DNA of 64,000 bases from Prevotellaceae bacterium. Its GTDB lineage: Bacteria; Bacteroidota; Bacteroidia; Bacteroidales; UBA932. The stretch covers positions 62,001-126,000 of the forward strand of contig JAIRNF010000039.1 of NCBI GenBank assembly GCA_031258195.1, written 5' to 3'. The position numbers were made by a program, and so were the translations under genes. Positions within the stretch are counted from its first letter, which is position 1; each line of letters starts with the position of its first letter. A model generated the notes under the pieces. The model made no database searches. It saw only the letters and a program-made list of their open reading frames with translations, and was not told where the DNA came from. This document shows positions 55,008 to 63,735 of this stretch, piece by piece.

Positions 55008-55015
55008 CAAAAGTA
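55008..55015 (-). promoter_or_regulatory. -7 element upstream of the LRR gene
   Basis: Minus-strand TACTTTTG matches TAnnTTTG, 22 bp upstream of ATG 54985. Confidence 0.5.
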
Positions 55016-55130
55016 CAAAAAAAACTTGAGTTGTTAAAAAACAATAAAAGAAAATAACGGTAAATTATTAATGTTTAACGGTTAAAGGTAAGCTGGTAAG
55101 TATTAGTGGGAAAGAACAATATAGGAATAT

Positions 55131-55172
55131 GAATTTAAGAATTCAAGAGATATGAGGAATTTAAGAATTCAA
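55131..55172. repeat. Two direct copies of GAATTTAAGAATTCAA
   Basis: GAATTTAAGAATTCAA occurs at 55131-55146 and again at 55157-55172, 26 bp apart start to start. Each copy is itself partly palindromic. No gene is seen between 55016 and 55488; this and the next repeat are all I can identify there. Confidence 0.6.
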
Positions 55173-55275
55173 AGTTTAAGGTTTAACAAGTTTAAATGGT
55201 CTAAGGCTTGGAAAACCTATGTGGTTTTATGTATCTGTGTGGTCAAAAGAAAAGGGCGTGTACTCAAAAATATTA

Positions 55276-55393
55276 TCGTCATGTCGACTGAAAGGAGACA
55301 TCTCCTATTTCAAAGAGCTACTGCTATTCAGGAGATTCCTCATTTCGTTAGGAATGACGAAAATAAACGTCATATCGAATGTAGTGGCATCTG
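55276..55393. repeat. Degenerate palindromic intergenic repeat
   Basis: ATCGTCATGTCGACTGAAAGGAGACATCT... and ...AGGAGATTCCTCATTTCGTTAGGAATGACGA are diverged relatives of the GTCATTTCGACC..GGAGAAATCT family seen at 33143 and 41089. Followed by a second partial unit CGTCATATCGAATGTAGTGGCATCTG. Confidence 0.6.
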
Positions 55394-55488
55394 TTTTGTA
55401 CTGTTTTTAAGAAGATTTAGTTGACCTGCCGGTTATCTTTTTGGTTGGAATGGTAGCAATTTAATCATTAATAAATTACCATTAATAG

Positions 55489-56253
55489 TTATGCTAATGT
55501 AACACCGATACTTCTGCTGTGTAAATCGTCAATATAGTGCTGCGGAGCGTTTATATCGGTAATTATATGGTGTACCTTATCAAAATCGCGGATTTTGCTG
55601 AAACCGCGTTGCCCGAATTTTGTCGAATCAGTCAGCACAATAACTTTTTGCGATGCCTTAATCATTTGCTGGTTGATAAAACCTTCGTTAGTATTGCTGG
55701 TAGTTAATCCAAAATCAAGGTCAAGACCATCAACGCCGATAAAAAGTTTTGTAGCAGCGATATTATCCAAGATACCCTCTGCAAAATGTCCTACAACCGA
55801 AGCGGCTGTTTTGCGCAGTACCTCGCCCAGCTGGATAACTTCTATGTTCGGATCGGAGTATAGCGAAAGCTAAACATTTAGAGCAGAGGTGATTACCGTT
55901 ATCTGAAAGTCAACCTTAACGTGGTTGGCAAAAAACAGTAGCACAGTACCCGAAGCGATAATAATTTTATCGTTCGGCTCAAGTGGCTTGGCTGCTCCTT
56001 GGGCTATGCGGATTTTTTCTTCCTGTTGCAGCTTCTCCTTTTCACCAATATGCCGTTCTACTGTCAGCGAAGCAAGGCTACTCGCGCTCCCGTGGTTACG
56101 GTGAAGCATTTTTTTGCTTTCAAGGTATCTCGGGTCTTTTCGGATGGTTACCTCCGAAACTCCCGACATTTTACTTAATTATTGAACCTTTACGTAGCCA
56201 TTTTTGTTAAGTTGTTCGAGAATGAGGTTATAACGTTTTGCTATGTTTCTCAT
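55489..56253 (-). pseudogene. DeoR/GlpR family transcriptional regulator with two in-frame stop codons
   Basis: One reading frame from ATG 56253 (MRNIAKRYNLILEQLNKNGYVKVQ) to 55489 gives a complete DeoR protein of about 254 residues, interrupted by TAA at 56179-56181 (in the helix-turn-helix, after VKVQ, before LSKMSGVSEVTIRKD) and TAG at 55870-55872 (after ITSALNV, before LSLYSDPNIEVIQLGEVLR). The C-terminal sugar-phosphate sensor domain with KLFIGVDGLDLDFGLTTSN and VIVLTDSTKFGQRGF is preserved. Unlike most broken genes here there is no frameshift. The regulator is most likely inactive. Confidence 0.88.
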
Positions 56254-56454
56254 GATTCTGATTTGGGGTTTTTGTTAGGATATACTACAAAGATAATAAA
56301 TATAGATTGGAATCTTTATAGATACCGAAGGTAATAAGGTTGGACTATACTCCGATAAGTAACCGGCTGTAAAGAAAAGATGAATGAATTGTAAGATGGG
56401 CGATGCTACACAGCACCGCCCATTCTTTTCTAATGGAAAAAATAGAGAGCCGAC

Positions 56455-57177
56455 TTAGCCTTCTTGCTTAGGCTCGTTAACGTCTTTACCTCTATAGAAC
56501 CCAAGCTCCTTAAGTAAAGCAATATAATCGTCTTCTGTTTGGCTTGCCAGCATAACAATTTCGTCGGGTTTGCCTTCTCTGTTAGTAAAGAACCACGACA
56601 TCCGTCTGTTTTTCCAGTAGATAACTAAGTTGTTGCGGTTAACTACTTTCTCCCATTCGCTCTCTAGCTGTTGTAACAAGGTATTTATCGTCTTTTCCTC
56701 ATTTCCTATAAGAATAGTGCCGGTAAACGAGTAGTTGCCTAAAAATCGGCTATATTCGTAAGTCGCTTGTGCGCATTGAAAAAACATGGTAGAGTGTATA
56801 AACTCTGTAATGCCTACACCCTCATTAAGCCATATTCGTTTTTCTCCGCCTTGGTCTTCGATACAGATATAAATAGGTGCATCAGCTTTGTATCGTTCGT
56901 TAATGTTTATGCCCCAGCGCCCGATACCGGTTTGTTCTTCGGTAAAAACCAGCTTATCGTCAATACAAGTTATTTCGTTTAATGAAAGAAAGCGCTCTGT
57001 AGAGTTGGTTATAAGTGTAAGGTTTCCCACCATTAGATGGAATTCTCTTAGTATATTCGGTAGTTTTAGCTGTAAGCGTTTTTCAGTTTTTTCAATTTCT
57101 TCGATGGGTAGCCCTTCTTCTTGTTTAAGCGGACGTCCAAGTATTTTTTCTGCAGTTTCTTTAATTGATTTATACAT
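56455..57177 (-). CDS. SMI1/KNR4 (SUKH) family protein
   Basis: 240 residues, cytoplasmic. The SUKH fold is suggested by GLPIEEIEKTEKRLQLKLPNILREF near residues 22-46 and by later strands FLSLNEITCIDDKLVFTEEQTG and YICIEDQGGEKRIWLNEG. SUKH proteins are often immunity proteins to nuclease or deaminase toxins in contact-dependent competition; no toxin gene is seen next to it, so immunity remains an inference. The second half (about 150-230) is not typical of the short SUKH proteins. The 340 bp upstream (57178-57520) holds no gene that I can support. Confidence 0.72.
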   Translation of the reverse strand: MYKSIKETAEKILGRPLKQEEGLPIEEIEKTEKRLQLKLPNILREFHLMVGNLTLITNSTERFLSLNEITCIDDKLVFTEEQTGIGRWGININERYKADAPIYICIEDQGGEKRIWLNEGVGITEFIHSTMFFQCAQATYEYSRFLGNYSFTGTILIGNEEKTINTLLQQLESEWEKVVNRNNLVIYWKNRRMSWFFTNREGKPDEIVMLASQTEDDYIALLKELGFYRGKDVNEPKQEG

Positions 57178-57520
57178 TTACTTAATATAGTTAGTAAATA
57201 TTTTGCTCTATAATATATAAAACGGACAAAAATATATAATATACCCGACCTGTATATAGAAAAAACTTTTAAATATCTTAAAATGTATTGTTAAAATTAT
57301 GTGAGGTAAATACCTGATAATGGGAATTATACAGGGTTTATTGTAAAAAATGGCTTACCACTTGGGAGCGGGAATGATTAAATAACGTTTGGGCAGATAA
57401 AAGCTGGGTTTTTCTTGCTATATCAAATGGGTATGAGGATCGTTAGTTCAGTGAAGCACAGCTAATCACTCAACAGGTTGCTACTTGTTTGCAGAGTCCT
57501 TCTTTCGGCAAACTAATAAA

Positions 57521-58057
57521 TTAGGCTTTTTGTACATCCTCTTTGTATGCGGTTTCAATCTTAGCTTTCTTCTTTTTCCAAGGTTTATAAACTGATAGCG
57601 GAATGTAAAGCAGTAAAAATGCAAGCTGTATAATTCCCCAAATGTTGGTCATCTGGCTATTGTGGATAAAATGCAGGTCGCTAAAAGCCGCATCTCTTAG
57701 CCTGTCGGCTATTTCAACATTTCCGTTTAACCATACGCCCAAAAAGAATGTTCCGAAAAGCATTTGAGCAACCGTAAGTATCCATTTAACTGTTAACCAG
57801 CGGTGTTTAAAGAGTCCCCAGTTTGTCCAGATACCATAAATAATACCGGTTAGAAGGCAGCCGTTAGCTCCCACAATAACAACCCAGTCGTCTATTATTT
57901 GTAGCATACGTACCTTCATGTATAGCTCATCGCCCGTTTTAGGAGAGGCAATATACTGTCCCAGTATTAGCGCAATTGCACCGCATATCCACATTATGGC
58001 AAAAAGTAGATGGAAAGTCTTAAGTAGTTTGACTCCGTTTGGTTTTAGCTTTTTCAT
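57521..58057 (-). CDS. Four-helix membrane protein (DUF2269-like)
   Basis: 178 residues. Four membrane helices at about 11-31, 58-78, 92-110 and 138-160; the first, LKTFHLLFAIMWICGAIALILGQ, with its early histidine, and a downstream GIIYGIWTNWGLFKHRWLTVKW resemble DUF2269-type proteins. The C-terminus is lysine-rich (YKPWKKKKAKIETAYK). Function unknown. Lies 59 bp downstream of the MFS gene on the same strand and may share its transcript. Confidence 0.65.
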   Translation of the reverse strand: MKKLKPNGVKLLKTFHLLFAIMWICGAIALILGQYIASPKTGDELYMKVRMLQIIDDWVVIVGANGCLLTGIIYGIWTNWGLFKHRWLTVKWILTVAQMLFGTFFLGVWLNGNVEIADRLRDAAFSDLHFIHNSQMTNIWGIIQLAFLLLYIPLSVYKPWKKKKAKIETAYKEDVQKA

Positions 58058-58116
58058 AGCATGATTTTTTGATCATTATATTCTTGAATCACTTGAATCA
58101 TCAAGCCTTAAACCCT

Positions 58117-59508
58117 CTAAACATTATTGCCGCTTCCTCTTGCCATAGAGGTATATACCCCAAACGCACAGAGTACGGCAAAGATAATGAAGGTAACGTG
58201 TATTACGTTCATCAGCTCTGCGCTTACTTCGGGCGTTATGGCTTGTTTGCCGATGATAATAGAAATGATCATCGTTGTTATCCCCATGCTGAACGCCTGT
58301 CCTGTAAGCCTCATCGTACCTGTTGTTGCCGAAGCCATACTGTAGTATCTTTTCTCAACAGACCCCATAATAGCGTTGGTATTAGGCGATGAGAATGCGG
58401 CAAAACCTACGCCCAGTGAGCTAAGCATTACTAGTATCACAGAAATAGGCGTTGTAGGCGATATAAACCATGCGATGGCAAGTAGGATTACTGTAATGAG
58501 TGCCATTCCGCCCGATGCAAGGTAGCGCGGTTGTATTTTATCCGACAGCTTGCCAGCCAAAGGCGATAGCACTGCTTGTATGGCAGGCTGTACAATTAGC
58601 ACTAATCCTGCCGTTCGTGGGTCTAGCCCTTTAACTTCCTGCAAGTACAAGCTTATCAAAAATCCTATCGGAAAGGTTGCGGCATAGTTGATAAGCGCTG
58701 CTGTCGACGACATTCGGAAAACTTTATTTCCAAAGAGGAAATTGACGTTGAAAACGGGGTACTTCTCCTTATGCTCGCGCTTTACGAATACCATAAATAG
58801 TATTGCCGAAGCAACAATCAGCCCTATACCCAGTATTTGCGGGAGTATGGTTAATCCGTAGATAAGCGCCATAATAGCCAGCCCGTAAATAATAGAGCCT
58901 CGCATATCAAACGGTTCGCCTTTAGCCTCCGCCCAGCGGTCTTTCATTACTACAAATGAGCCGATAAGCGAAAGCAACGCAATACCTGCCGTAATAGTAA
59001 AAATATACTCCCAGCCCAGCCCTTGGGTAATAAATCCCCCGAACGAAGGTCCTGCCGCTGCTGCCAGATAAACCGTTGCAGCGTTTATACCCATTGCCAC
59101 TCCACGTTCTTTAGGCGCAAAAACCGATGAGATAATAGCCATGCTGGTGCTGAATATCATTGCGCTGCCAACACCCTGTAAAGCACGAAGGATAATTAGA
59201 GATGTGCCGTTAAAGGCATATCCGCAGAAGATGGTGGCGATAGTAAAAACACCTAATCCTATCATATAAACGTTGCGCTTACCCCAGATATCGGCGAGCC
59301 TACCGAACGGAACTTGAAGTATAGCCGACGATAGAAGATAGGCGGTAAGTATCCAACTTTGCTGTACGCTGTGTAAGCTAAAGTCGCGGGCAATGTGGGG
59401 TAATGCAAGGTTGATAGACGAACCCATAAACGGCACTAACGACGATGATAGGCACACAACCAGCAGTACCCAGTTTTTATATGTTTTTGAAGATGTATCT
59501 ATTGGCAT
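58117..59508 (-). CDS. MFS drug transporter (DHA2/EmrB type)
   Basis: 463 residues, 12-14 membrane helices. After a short tail come SSLVPFMGSSINLALPHIAR (helix 1 with the LNVALP-like motif), GRLADIWGKRNVYMIGLGVF (motif A loop), and ALQGVGSAMIFSTSMAIIS (motif B/C-like). It would export drugs or other small molecules by proton antiport. A fragment of a paralogue lies at 63736-64000 on the plus strand, with the same MGINAA..Y and WA.AKGEPFD..GS stretches. Intact, normal length. Confidence 0.9.
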   Translation of the reverse strand: MPIDTSSKTYKNWVLLVVCLSSSLVPFMGSSINLALPHIARDFSLHSVQQSWILTAYLLSSAILQVPFGRLADIWGKRNVYMIGLGVFTIATIFCGYAFNGTSLIILRALQGVGSAMIFSTSMAIISSVFAPKERGVAMGINAATVYLAAAAGPSFGGFITQGLGWEYIFTITAGIALLSLIGSFVVMKDRWAEAKGEPFDMRGSIIYGLAIMALIYGLTILPQILGIGLIVASAILFMVFVKREHKEKYPVFNVNFLFGNKVFRMSSTAALINYAATFPIGFLISLYLQEVKGLDPRTAGLVLIVQPAIQAVLSPLAGKLSDKIQPRYLASGGMALITVILLAIAWFISPTTPISVILVMLSSLGVGFAAFSSPNTNAIMGSVEKRYYSMASATTGTMRLTGQAFSMGITTMIISIIIGKQAITPEVSAELMNVIHVTFIIFAVLCAFGVYTSMARGSGNNV

Positions 59509-59728
59509 AGCTTATGTTTAATCTAATAAGCAAATGTACCAATTCTTTGATATTGTCTTTTAAGTAATATTCAATTATTCGATCTGATACATATTTAAGG
59601 TCGCTTTCATATTCATCTGATACGCATAATATGCAGTTTCCATATTTATCATATAAGTAACGATACCAATGTATGGGATGGCTGTTTCTGACCGTTTCTA
59701 TGTGTTCAATAATCAATAGCCGTTTCAT
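59477..59728 (-). CDS. Hypothetical small protein, 83 aa
   Basis: Not recognised. Start set at ATG 59728 (MKRLLIIEHIETVRNSHPIHW). It is hydrophilic, with aromatic and acidic residues (YRYLYDKYGNCILCVSDEYESDLKYV) and no signal peptide. Its 3' end overlaps the MFS start by 32 bp in another frame, and it begins close to the 17-bp palindrome at 59748-59764 that also serves the divergent gene. Possible small regulatory protein co-transcribed with the pump, but it could also be a chance ORF. Confidence 0.4.
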   Translation of the reverse strand: MKRLLIIEHIETVRNSHPIHWYRYLYDKYGNCILCVSDEYESDLKYVSDRIIEYYLKDNIKELVHLLIRLNISYANRYIFKNI

Positions 59729-59747
59729 AATACATATCATTTATTAT

Positions 59748-59765
59748 AAAGATATTATATCTTTG
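59748..59765. promoter_or_regulatory. Palindrome and divergent -7 elements
   Basis: AAAGATATTATATCTTT is a perfect 17-bp palindrome with a central T. The plus-strand half forms TATCTTTG (59758-59765), matching TAnnTTTG, for the metallo-beta-lactamase gene; the other half gives TATCTTTA for the minus-strand gene. It could also be an operator. Confidence 0.5.
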
Positions 59766-59820
59766 GCAAGAAGCATGATAAATTTTCTAAAATTATTATC
59801 TTTATTAAAAAATATCCGTT

Positions 59821-60744
59821 ATGAGAAAAATAGCGATTATTCTAATAGCAATGCTTCTTGTGTGGGCAAATGCTTTACTGGCACAGGGCGCTTATACCTA
59901 CAAAGTAGGCGAGTACGAGGTTATACTGCTCCCGGAAGGGCAGCAAACAAGCAAGCCAAGCGTACTTATTGGAGCAACGCCGGAAATGCTTACCGAGACC
60001 ATGTCCGATGGTACTTATATATCGGCGGTAAATGCTTTTCTGGTAAAAACACCGCAGGCGAATATACTGGTAGATACAGGCTACGGACATAAGCTATTGG
60101 AGAATCTGGCTTCGGTCGGGGTTTCGCCGGAAGATATCGATCAGGTTCTTTTGACCCATATGCATCGCGATCACATAGGCGGGCTACTACTCGACGGTAA
60201 GGCGGCTTTCCCCAATGCAACGCTTAGCATTTCTACGCCGGAGGCGGCTTACTGGACTAGCAAGGAGATAATGAACAGTATGCCTGAAAACCGTAGAGGC
60301 GGATTCCAAGCAGCACAAAAAGCTGTAAATATATACGAACGGGAAGCCGGGTTTATGGATTTTGAACCGTTGGATATAGAAGACTCATTGCTGGATTATG
60401 TGAAGATGAGCGATGGCTATGCGATGCCGAAAGTAGATGGTGTTACGGGCTATAAAGCGTTTGGGCACACGCCGGGGCATACGATGTATATGGTGGAATC
60501 GAAGGGCGAGAAGCTCTTAATTTGGGCAGATCTTACGCATGTTATGCCTATCCAGATGCCCTATCCCGAAATATCGGTAACGTATGATGTTGATCCGAAG
60601 ATGGCGGCAGAGAGCCGTAAAAAAGTGTTGGAGTTTGTAACTATCAATAAAATTCCTATAGCCGGTATGCACATTGCATATCCTGCAATAGGCAATGTAG
60701 AAGGATACGGAAAGGCGTATAGGTTTATACCGGTATCGAACTAG
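59821..60744 (+). CDS. MBL-fold metallo-hydrolase, exported
   Basis: 307 residues. Signal peptide MRKIAIILIAMLLVWANALLAQ, then a metallo-beta-lactamase fold with the zinc motif LLTHMHRDHIGGLLLDGKA (HxHxDH) near residue 103, FGHTPGHTMYMV (third histidine) near 220, and WADLTHVMPIQ (aspartate ligand). Export is unusual for most MBL hydrolases but is known for quorum-quenching or lactonase-like and AHL-like groups. Substrate unknown. It has its own divergent promoter region. Intact. Confidence 0.88.
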   Translation: MRKIAIILIAMLLVWANALLAQGAYTYKVGEYEVILLPEGQQTSKPSVLIGATPEMLTETMSDGTYISAVNAFLVKTPQANILVDTGYGHKLLENLASVGVSPEDIDQVLLTHMHRDHIGGLLLDGKAAFPNATLSISTPEAAYWTSKEIMNSMPENRRGGFQAAQKAVNIYEREAGFMDFEPLDIEDSLLDYVKMSDGYAMPKVDGVTGYKAFGHTPGHTMYMVESKGEKLLIWADLTHVMPIQMPYPEISVTYDVDPKMAAESRKKVLEFVTINKIPIAGMHIAYPAIGNVEGYGKAYRFIPVSN

Positions 60745-60830
60745 CGGAACAACGATGGGGTAAAGATTTTGTAAAGAGTAAGCATTCTTTATTTTGCTTT
60801 TAAGCTTTTAATCAAATATTATTACCAAAA

Positions 60831-61464
60831 ATGAAAAGAATATTTTTCATAACTACATCGGTGATACTGCTGGCATCGTGTAAAAGCAATACAACAGAAC
60901 AAAAAATGGAACAAACAAACAATCGTCCCGAAATTGAGACAACAAGGGTAGAGTGGAACGGTTCAAGCAAATAGATCCACGCAGCATACAAGATAACGTT
61001 ATACGTCTAATTGGAGAGGATTGGATGCTAATTACAGCGGGTAAGGCTGATATTTACAACACAATGACCGCCAACTGGGGTATGATGGGCGAGCTATGGA
61101 ATAAGCATGTGGCTGCTGTTATGATTCGCGATATACATACCAGCTTATAGAAAAGAACGATACCTATACGCTCAGCTTCTTTACGCGCGATCATCGCCCT
61201 GCATGGCGGCTGCTAGGAACCAAGTCGGGGCGTGATGGCAATAAGATTGCAGAGTCGGGCTTAACACCGATGGAGTTGGAGTCTGGCGATATCAGCTTTA
61301 CGGAAGCTCGTATGATTATCGAATGCCGTAAGTTTTATGCCGAACCGTTTAAAAAAGATTCGTTTGTAGATAAATCGGTGTACGATAGTGCCTATAACGA
61401 GGAGTACTCAACATCAATGCATACAATGTATATAGGCGAAATAGTAAGCGTTTGGATTAAGTAG
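60831..61464 (+). pseudogene. Flavin reductase-like lipoprotein, two frameshifts
   Basis: Frame 1 starts MKRIFFITTSVILLASCKSN with lipobox LLASC and stops at 60974. Frame 2 has VERFKQIDPRSIQDNVIRLIG and WMLITAGKADIYNTMTANWG (a flavin reductase FMN-binding signature) until VMIRD and a stop at 61150. Frame 3 resumes YTYQLIEKNDTYTLSFFTRD and WRLLGTKSGRDGNKIAESG and runs to the end at 61464 with YIGEIVSVWIK. Together about 210 residues of a flavin reductase family protein. A GTG at 60953 could restart the second part, but the second break still inactivates it. Confidence 0.85.
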
Positions 61465-61469
61465 CGCTC

Positions 61470-62145
61470 GTGAGTGGCGAAAGTATAGCTAAGCTGAAAA
61501 TCCGAGCAAATTCGGATATGCTTATCCTTAGCAAACCCGTTGATATTAAAGATCTCGACGGGATTATCTATGATACGAAAATAGAGAAGCGAAAGTATGA
61601 TCTGATTTTTACATTTATCTTTTCAATAGCAGAATTTACAGACACTTTAAAAATTGTAATCGATAAAGATTTGCTAAACCCTAACGGGTACTTATATTTT
61701 TTATATCCTAAAAAGGGAAATAAGCAGTACAACGAGTACATTGGTCGTGATGATTTTTTTGGTCCGGCACAGATGAATGAGGAAGATGGCTATGTGAAGG
61801 ATAGCGCACTTAAGTTTAACAAGATGATATCGTTTAATGATGTATTTACTTGTATAGGGCTAAAGCATCTGGCAAAGAAACCCAAGAAATCGCTGCGGCC
61901 TAGCCAACGTGTAGAAGATTATATTGCACGTGTCCCCGATCTGCAAAAACATTTTGCAGAAAACCAAGAAGTGCGGGATGCTTTTAACCGCTTAACGCCC
62001 GGCTATCAGCGAGCGCGATTGGGCTCGATATGTATAAGGTGTTAAAACCGTAGAAACATCGGCAAAACGTTTAGCCGAAATGGAAAGCATCTTGAAACAG
62101 GGGTATAAAACCATAGATTTATATAGACGAGCGCAAAGGCAGTAG
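61470..62145 (+). pseudogene. YdeI/OmpD-associated family protein, 4-bp duplication frameshift and nonsense codon
   Basis: GTG start, 5 bp after the previous gene. The frame encodes a helical YdeI-like protein through VRDAFNRLTPGYQR, then an AGCG-AGCG tandem duplication at 62008-62015 shifts the frame and it stops after 191 codons. Deleting one unit restores RDWARYV, but the next codon is TAA (62035-62037) where relatives have tyrosine, followed by GVKTVETSAKRLAEMESILKQ and IDLYRRAQRQ to TAG at 62145. So the gene carries two independent lesions. YdeI-type proteins have been linked to resistance to cationic antimicrobials. Confidence 0.88.
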
Positions 62146-62257
62146 TTTAATAGTATACAGCTTTGTAGCGGCAGGTAACGCTTCAAGCATACCATTAGCA
62201 GAGTACCTTCTGTAAGAAAGTTACTATGTAAATCGAACTATCTGCTACTTTTTGGTC

Positions 62258-62746
62258 TTACATTTTGCTGTTGGTGTAATACTTCTGCCTTAAATCATTT
62301 ATTAAATCGAAAAAGGTTTGCGGCTTCTTAAAGCTTTTATCTTCTGTACCATTAATAAAAGAATACTGCTTGCCCGACGCTGTGATAACCGAGAATTCTG
62401 TATCGGTGCCATCTACGGGTAGTCGGCTGTGGCCATTCTGTATCTTTTTAAAAAGAGCCAAGTCCAGCTTTGTCATCAGCGAATCTCATACGCTAGCGTC
62501 GGCGGCTATACCGTAGTGTCTACTTTCTTTCTGGATATATGGCGAGAAAGAATACGAGATGCTGTCTTGAGTAATGGATAGAATCTCAGAAAGCCATCCC
62601 ATACCTCCATAATGTTGATACTCTATTTTAACCACCTTTTCGAGAGGTTCGGGTTCGTTCGATTTTTTGCCTGGATTACTTTGGCAAGCGCCAAATAAGA
62701 CTAGAGACGCTATCATAAGCACATTGTTTAGGTAATGAATGTTCAT
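62258..62746 (-). pseudogene. Hypothetical lipoprotein with an in-frame TGA
   Basis: One frame from ATG 62746 (MNIHYLNNVLMIASLVLFGAC, lipobox FGAC) to 62258 is broken only by TGA at 62486-62488, in ADASV-stop-DSLMTKLDLALFK, a place where tryptophan (WDSL) is likely in relatives. The rest, including RLPVDGTDTEFSVITASGKQ, is a Bacteroidota lipoprotein type of unknown function, about 162 residues. A TGG to TGA change is the simplest explanation; rsgA ends in TGA, so recoding is not indicated. Confidence 0.78.
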
Positions 62747-62883
62747 TATTCACTTGTTTTACATAGTAGATGAAGTAAAGATAGAAATTCCATAAATAGG
62801 TAAGGATATTTGTAGAACAATTAACCGTTACAGCTGTTGGTAGATATTGTTGGATAGAATTATATACCAAATAAATCACTATT

Positions 62884-63312
62884 ATGAAAGCAACGTACAC
62901 AGCAGTTGCCACAAGTATAGGTGGTAGAGAAGGACATGTAAAGTCTGTAAGCGGAATTATTGATATGGATCTTCGCACTCCGCAAGAAATGGGCGGTAAA
63001 GGCGAAAAGGGCTCTAATCCGGAGGAGTTATTTGCGGCAGGTTATTCTGCCTGCTTTAATGGAGCGCTAAACCTTGCGGCACGTATGAAGCGTGTTGAGG
63101 CGGGCGAAACAAAAGTAACTGTTTCGGTTAGTTTTGGTAAGAGCGAAAGAAACGAAGACGGTTTTGAAATAGAAGCCAAGATTGAAGCTGAAATCCCCGG
63201 AGTATCTCAGGATATCGCGGATATGCTTGTAAAAAGAGCTCACGAACTCTACCCTTATTCTCGCGCTACAAGAGGAAATATCGATGTTGAATTAATCGCA
63301 AAGGTTATTTAA
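62884..63312 (+). CDS. Ohr/OsmC family organic hydroperoxide resistance protein lacking the second cysteine
   Basis: 142 residues, Ohr subfamily by length and by DLRTPQEMGGKGEKGSNPEELFAAGYSACFNGAL, which holds the peroxidatic cysteine near residue 60. The second, resolving cysteine normally lies in a VCPYS motif; here the sequence is HELYPYSRATRGNIDV, with TAC (Tyr) instead of TGC. Ohr reduces organic hydroperoxides using dihydrolipoyl thiols through a disulphide between the two cysteines. Without the second one the catalytic cycle would be altered or lost. The rest of the protein is intact. Confidence 0.88.
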   Translation: MKATYTAVATSIGGREGHVKSVSGIIDMDLRTPQEMGGKGEKGSNPEELFAAGYSACFNGALNLAARMKRVEAGETKVTVSVSFGKSERNEDGFEIEAKIEAEIPGVSQDIADMLVKRAHELYPYSRATRGNIDVELIAKVI

Positions 63313-63335
63313 CCTAGCTATATATTCAGCTAAAT

Positions 63336-63479
63336 AAAGAAACTGTTTAAAGAGCCTGTAAATCGTCATTCCGAGCATAGCGAGGAATCTTCTGAAAAGG
63401 AGCAGCGCCTTGAGTAAGGAGATGTCTCGCTACGTTTGACATGACGAAGAAAGCTACAAGTTTTTTAGGCAGTTTCTTT
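63336..63479. repeat. Intergenic repeat with terminal inverted repeats
   Basis: AAAGAAACTGTTTAAA at the left end pairs with TTTTTTAGGCAGTTTCTTT at the right. Inside are ATCGTCATTCCGAGCATAGCGAGGAATCTTCTG and GGAGATGTCTCGCTACGTTTGACATGACGA, diverged relatives of the GTCATTTCGACC family. It follows the Ohr gene and may act as a terminator. Confidence 0.65.
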
Positions 63480-63507
63480 GTTTAGCAAGATTTAGGTTTA
63501 ATAAAAC

Positions 63508-63735
63508 TTAATCGTAGTATTCAATTTCTTTGGCAACGTGCGGTATAGTACCGTCGAAGTTATGTTCTGTCTCTGTCCAGTTGCCCTGCCGGTCGTAAGT
63601 ATAGCGAGATATTTCTGATTGCAACGAGTGGTTAAGCAGCTTTTTCATTTCAACTATATTGCCTTTGTCGTCATAAGTATAGGTAATATGTCGTTCTATC
63701 TTTTCGTTGGCATCTGTTATTTTCAGATCGGCTGA
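63508..63735 (-). pseudogene. C-terminal fragment of a YD-repeat-like protein
   Basis: On the minus strand the frame ending at TAA 63508 reads DLKITDANEKIERHITYTYD, DKGNIVEMKKLL, SEISRYTYDRQGNWTETEHN and IPHVAKEIEYYD: two YTYDxxGN repeats of the YD/RHS type. Homology stops abruptly near 63735, where plus-strand MFS sequence begins, so the 5' part of the gene is missing. Either a deletion or rearrangement, or an assembly join. Confidence 0.65.

Noticed and set aside
55152-55424. 90-aa ORF in the gap upstream of the DeoR pseudogene.
   Set aside because: It runs through the degenerate palindromic repeat and shows no protein family features.
56455-57177. SUKH gene considered as part of a polymorphic toxin system.
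   Set aside because: No toxin or secretion-linked gene lies beside it; the YD-repeat fragment is 6 kb away and truncated.
62486-62488. TGA at a probable tryptophan position, considered as recoding of TGA to Trp.
   Set aside because: rsgA (42291) ends in TGA at the natural end of the protein and other genes use TGA in non-coding frames without extension; a single nonsense mutation is simpler.
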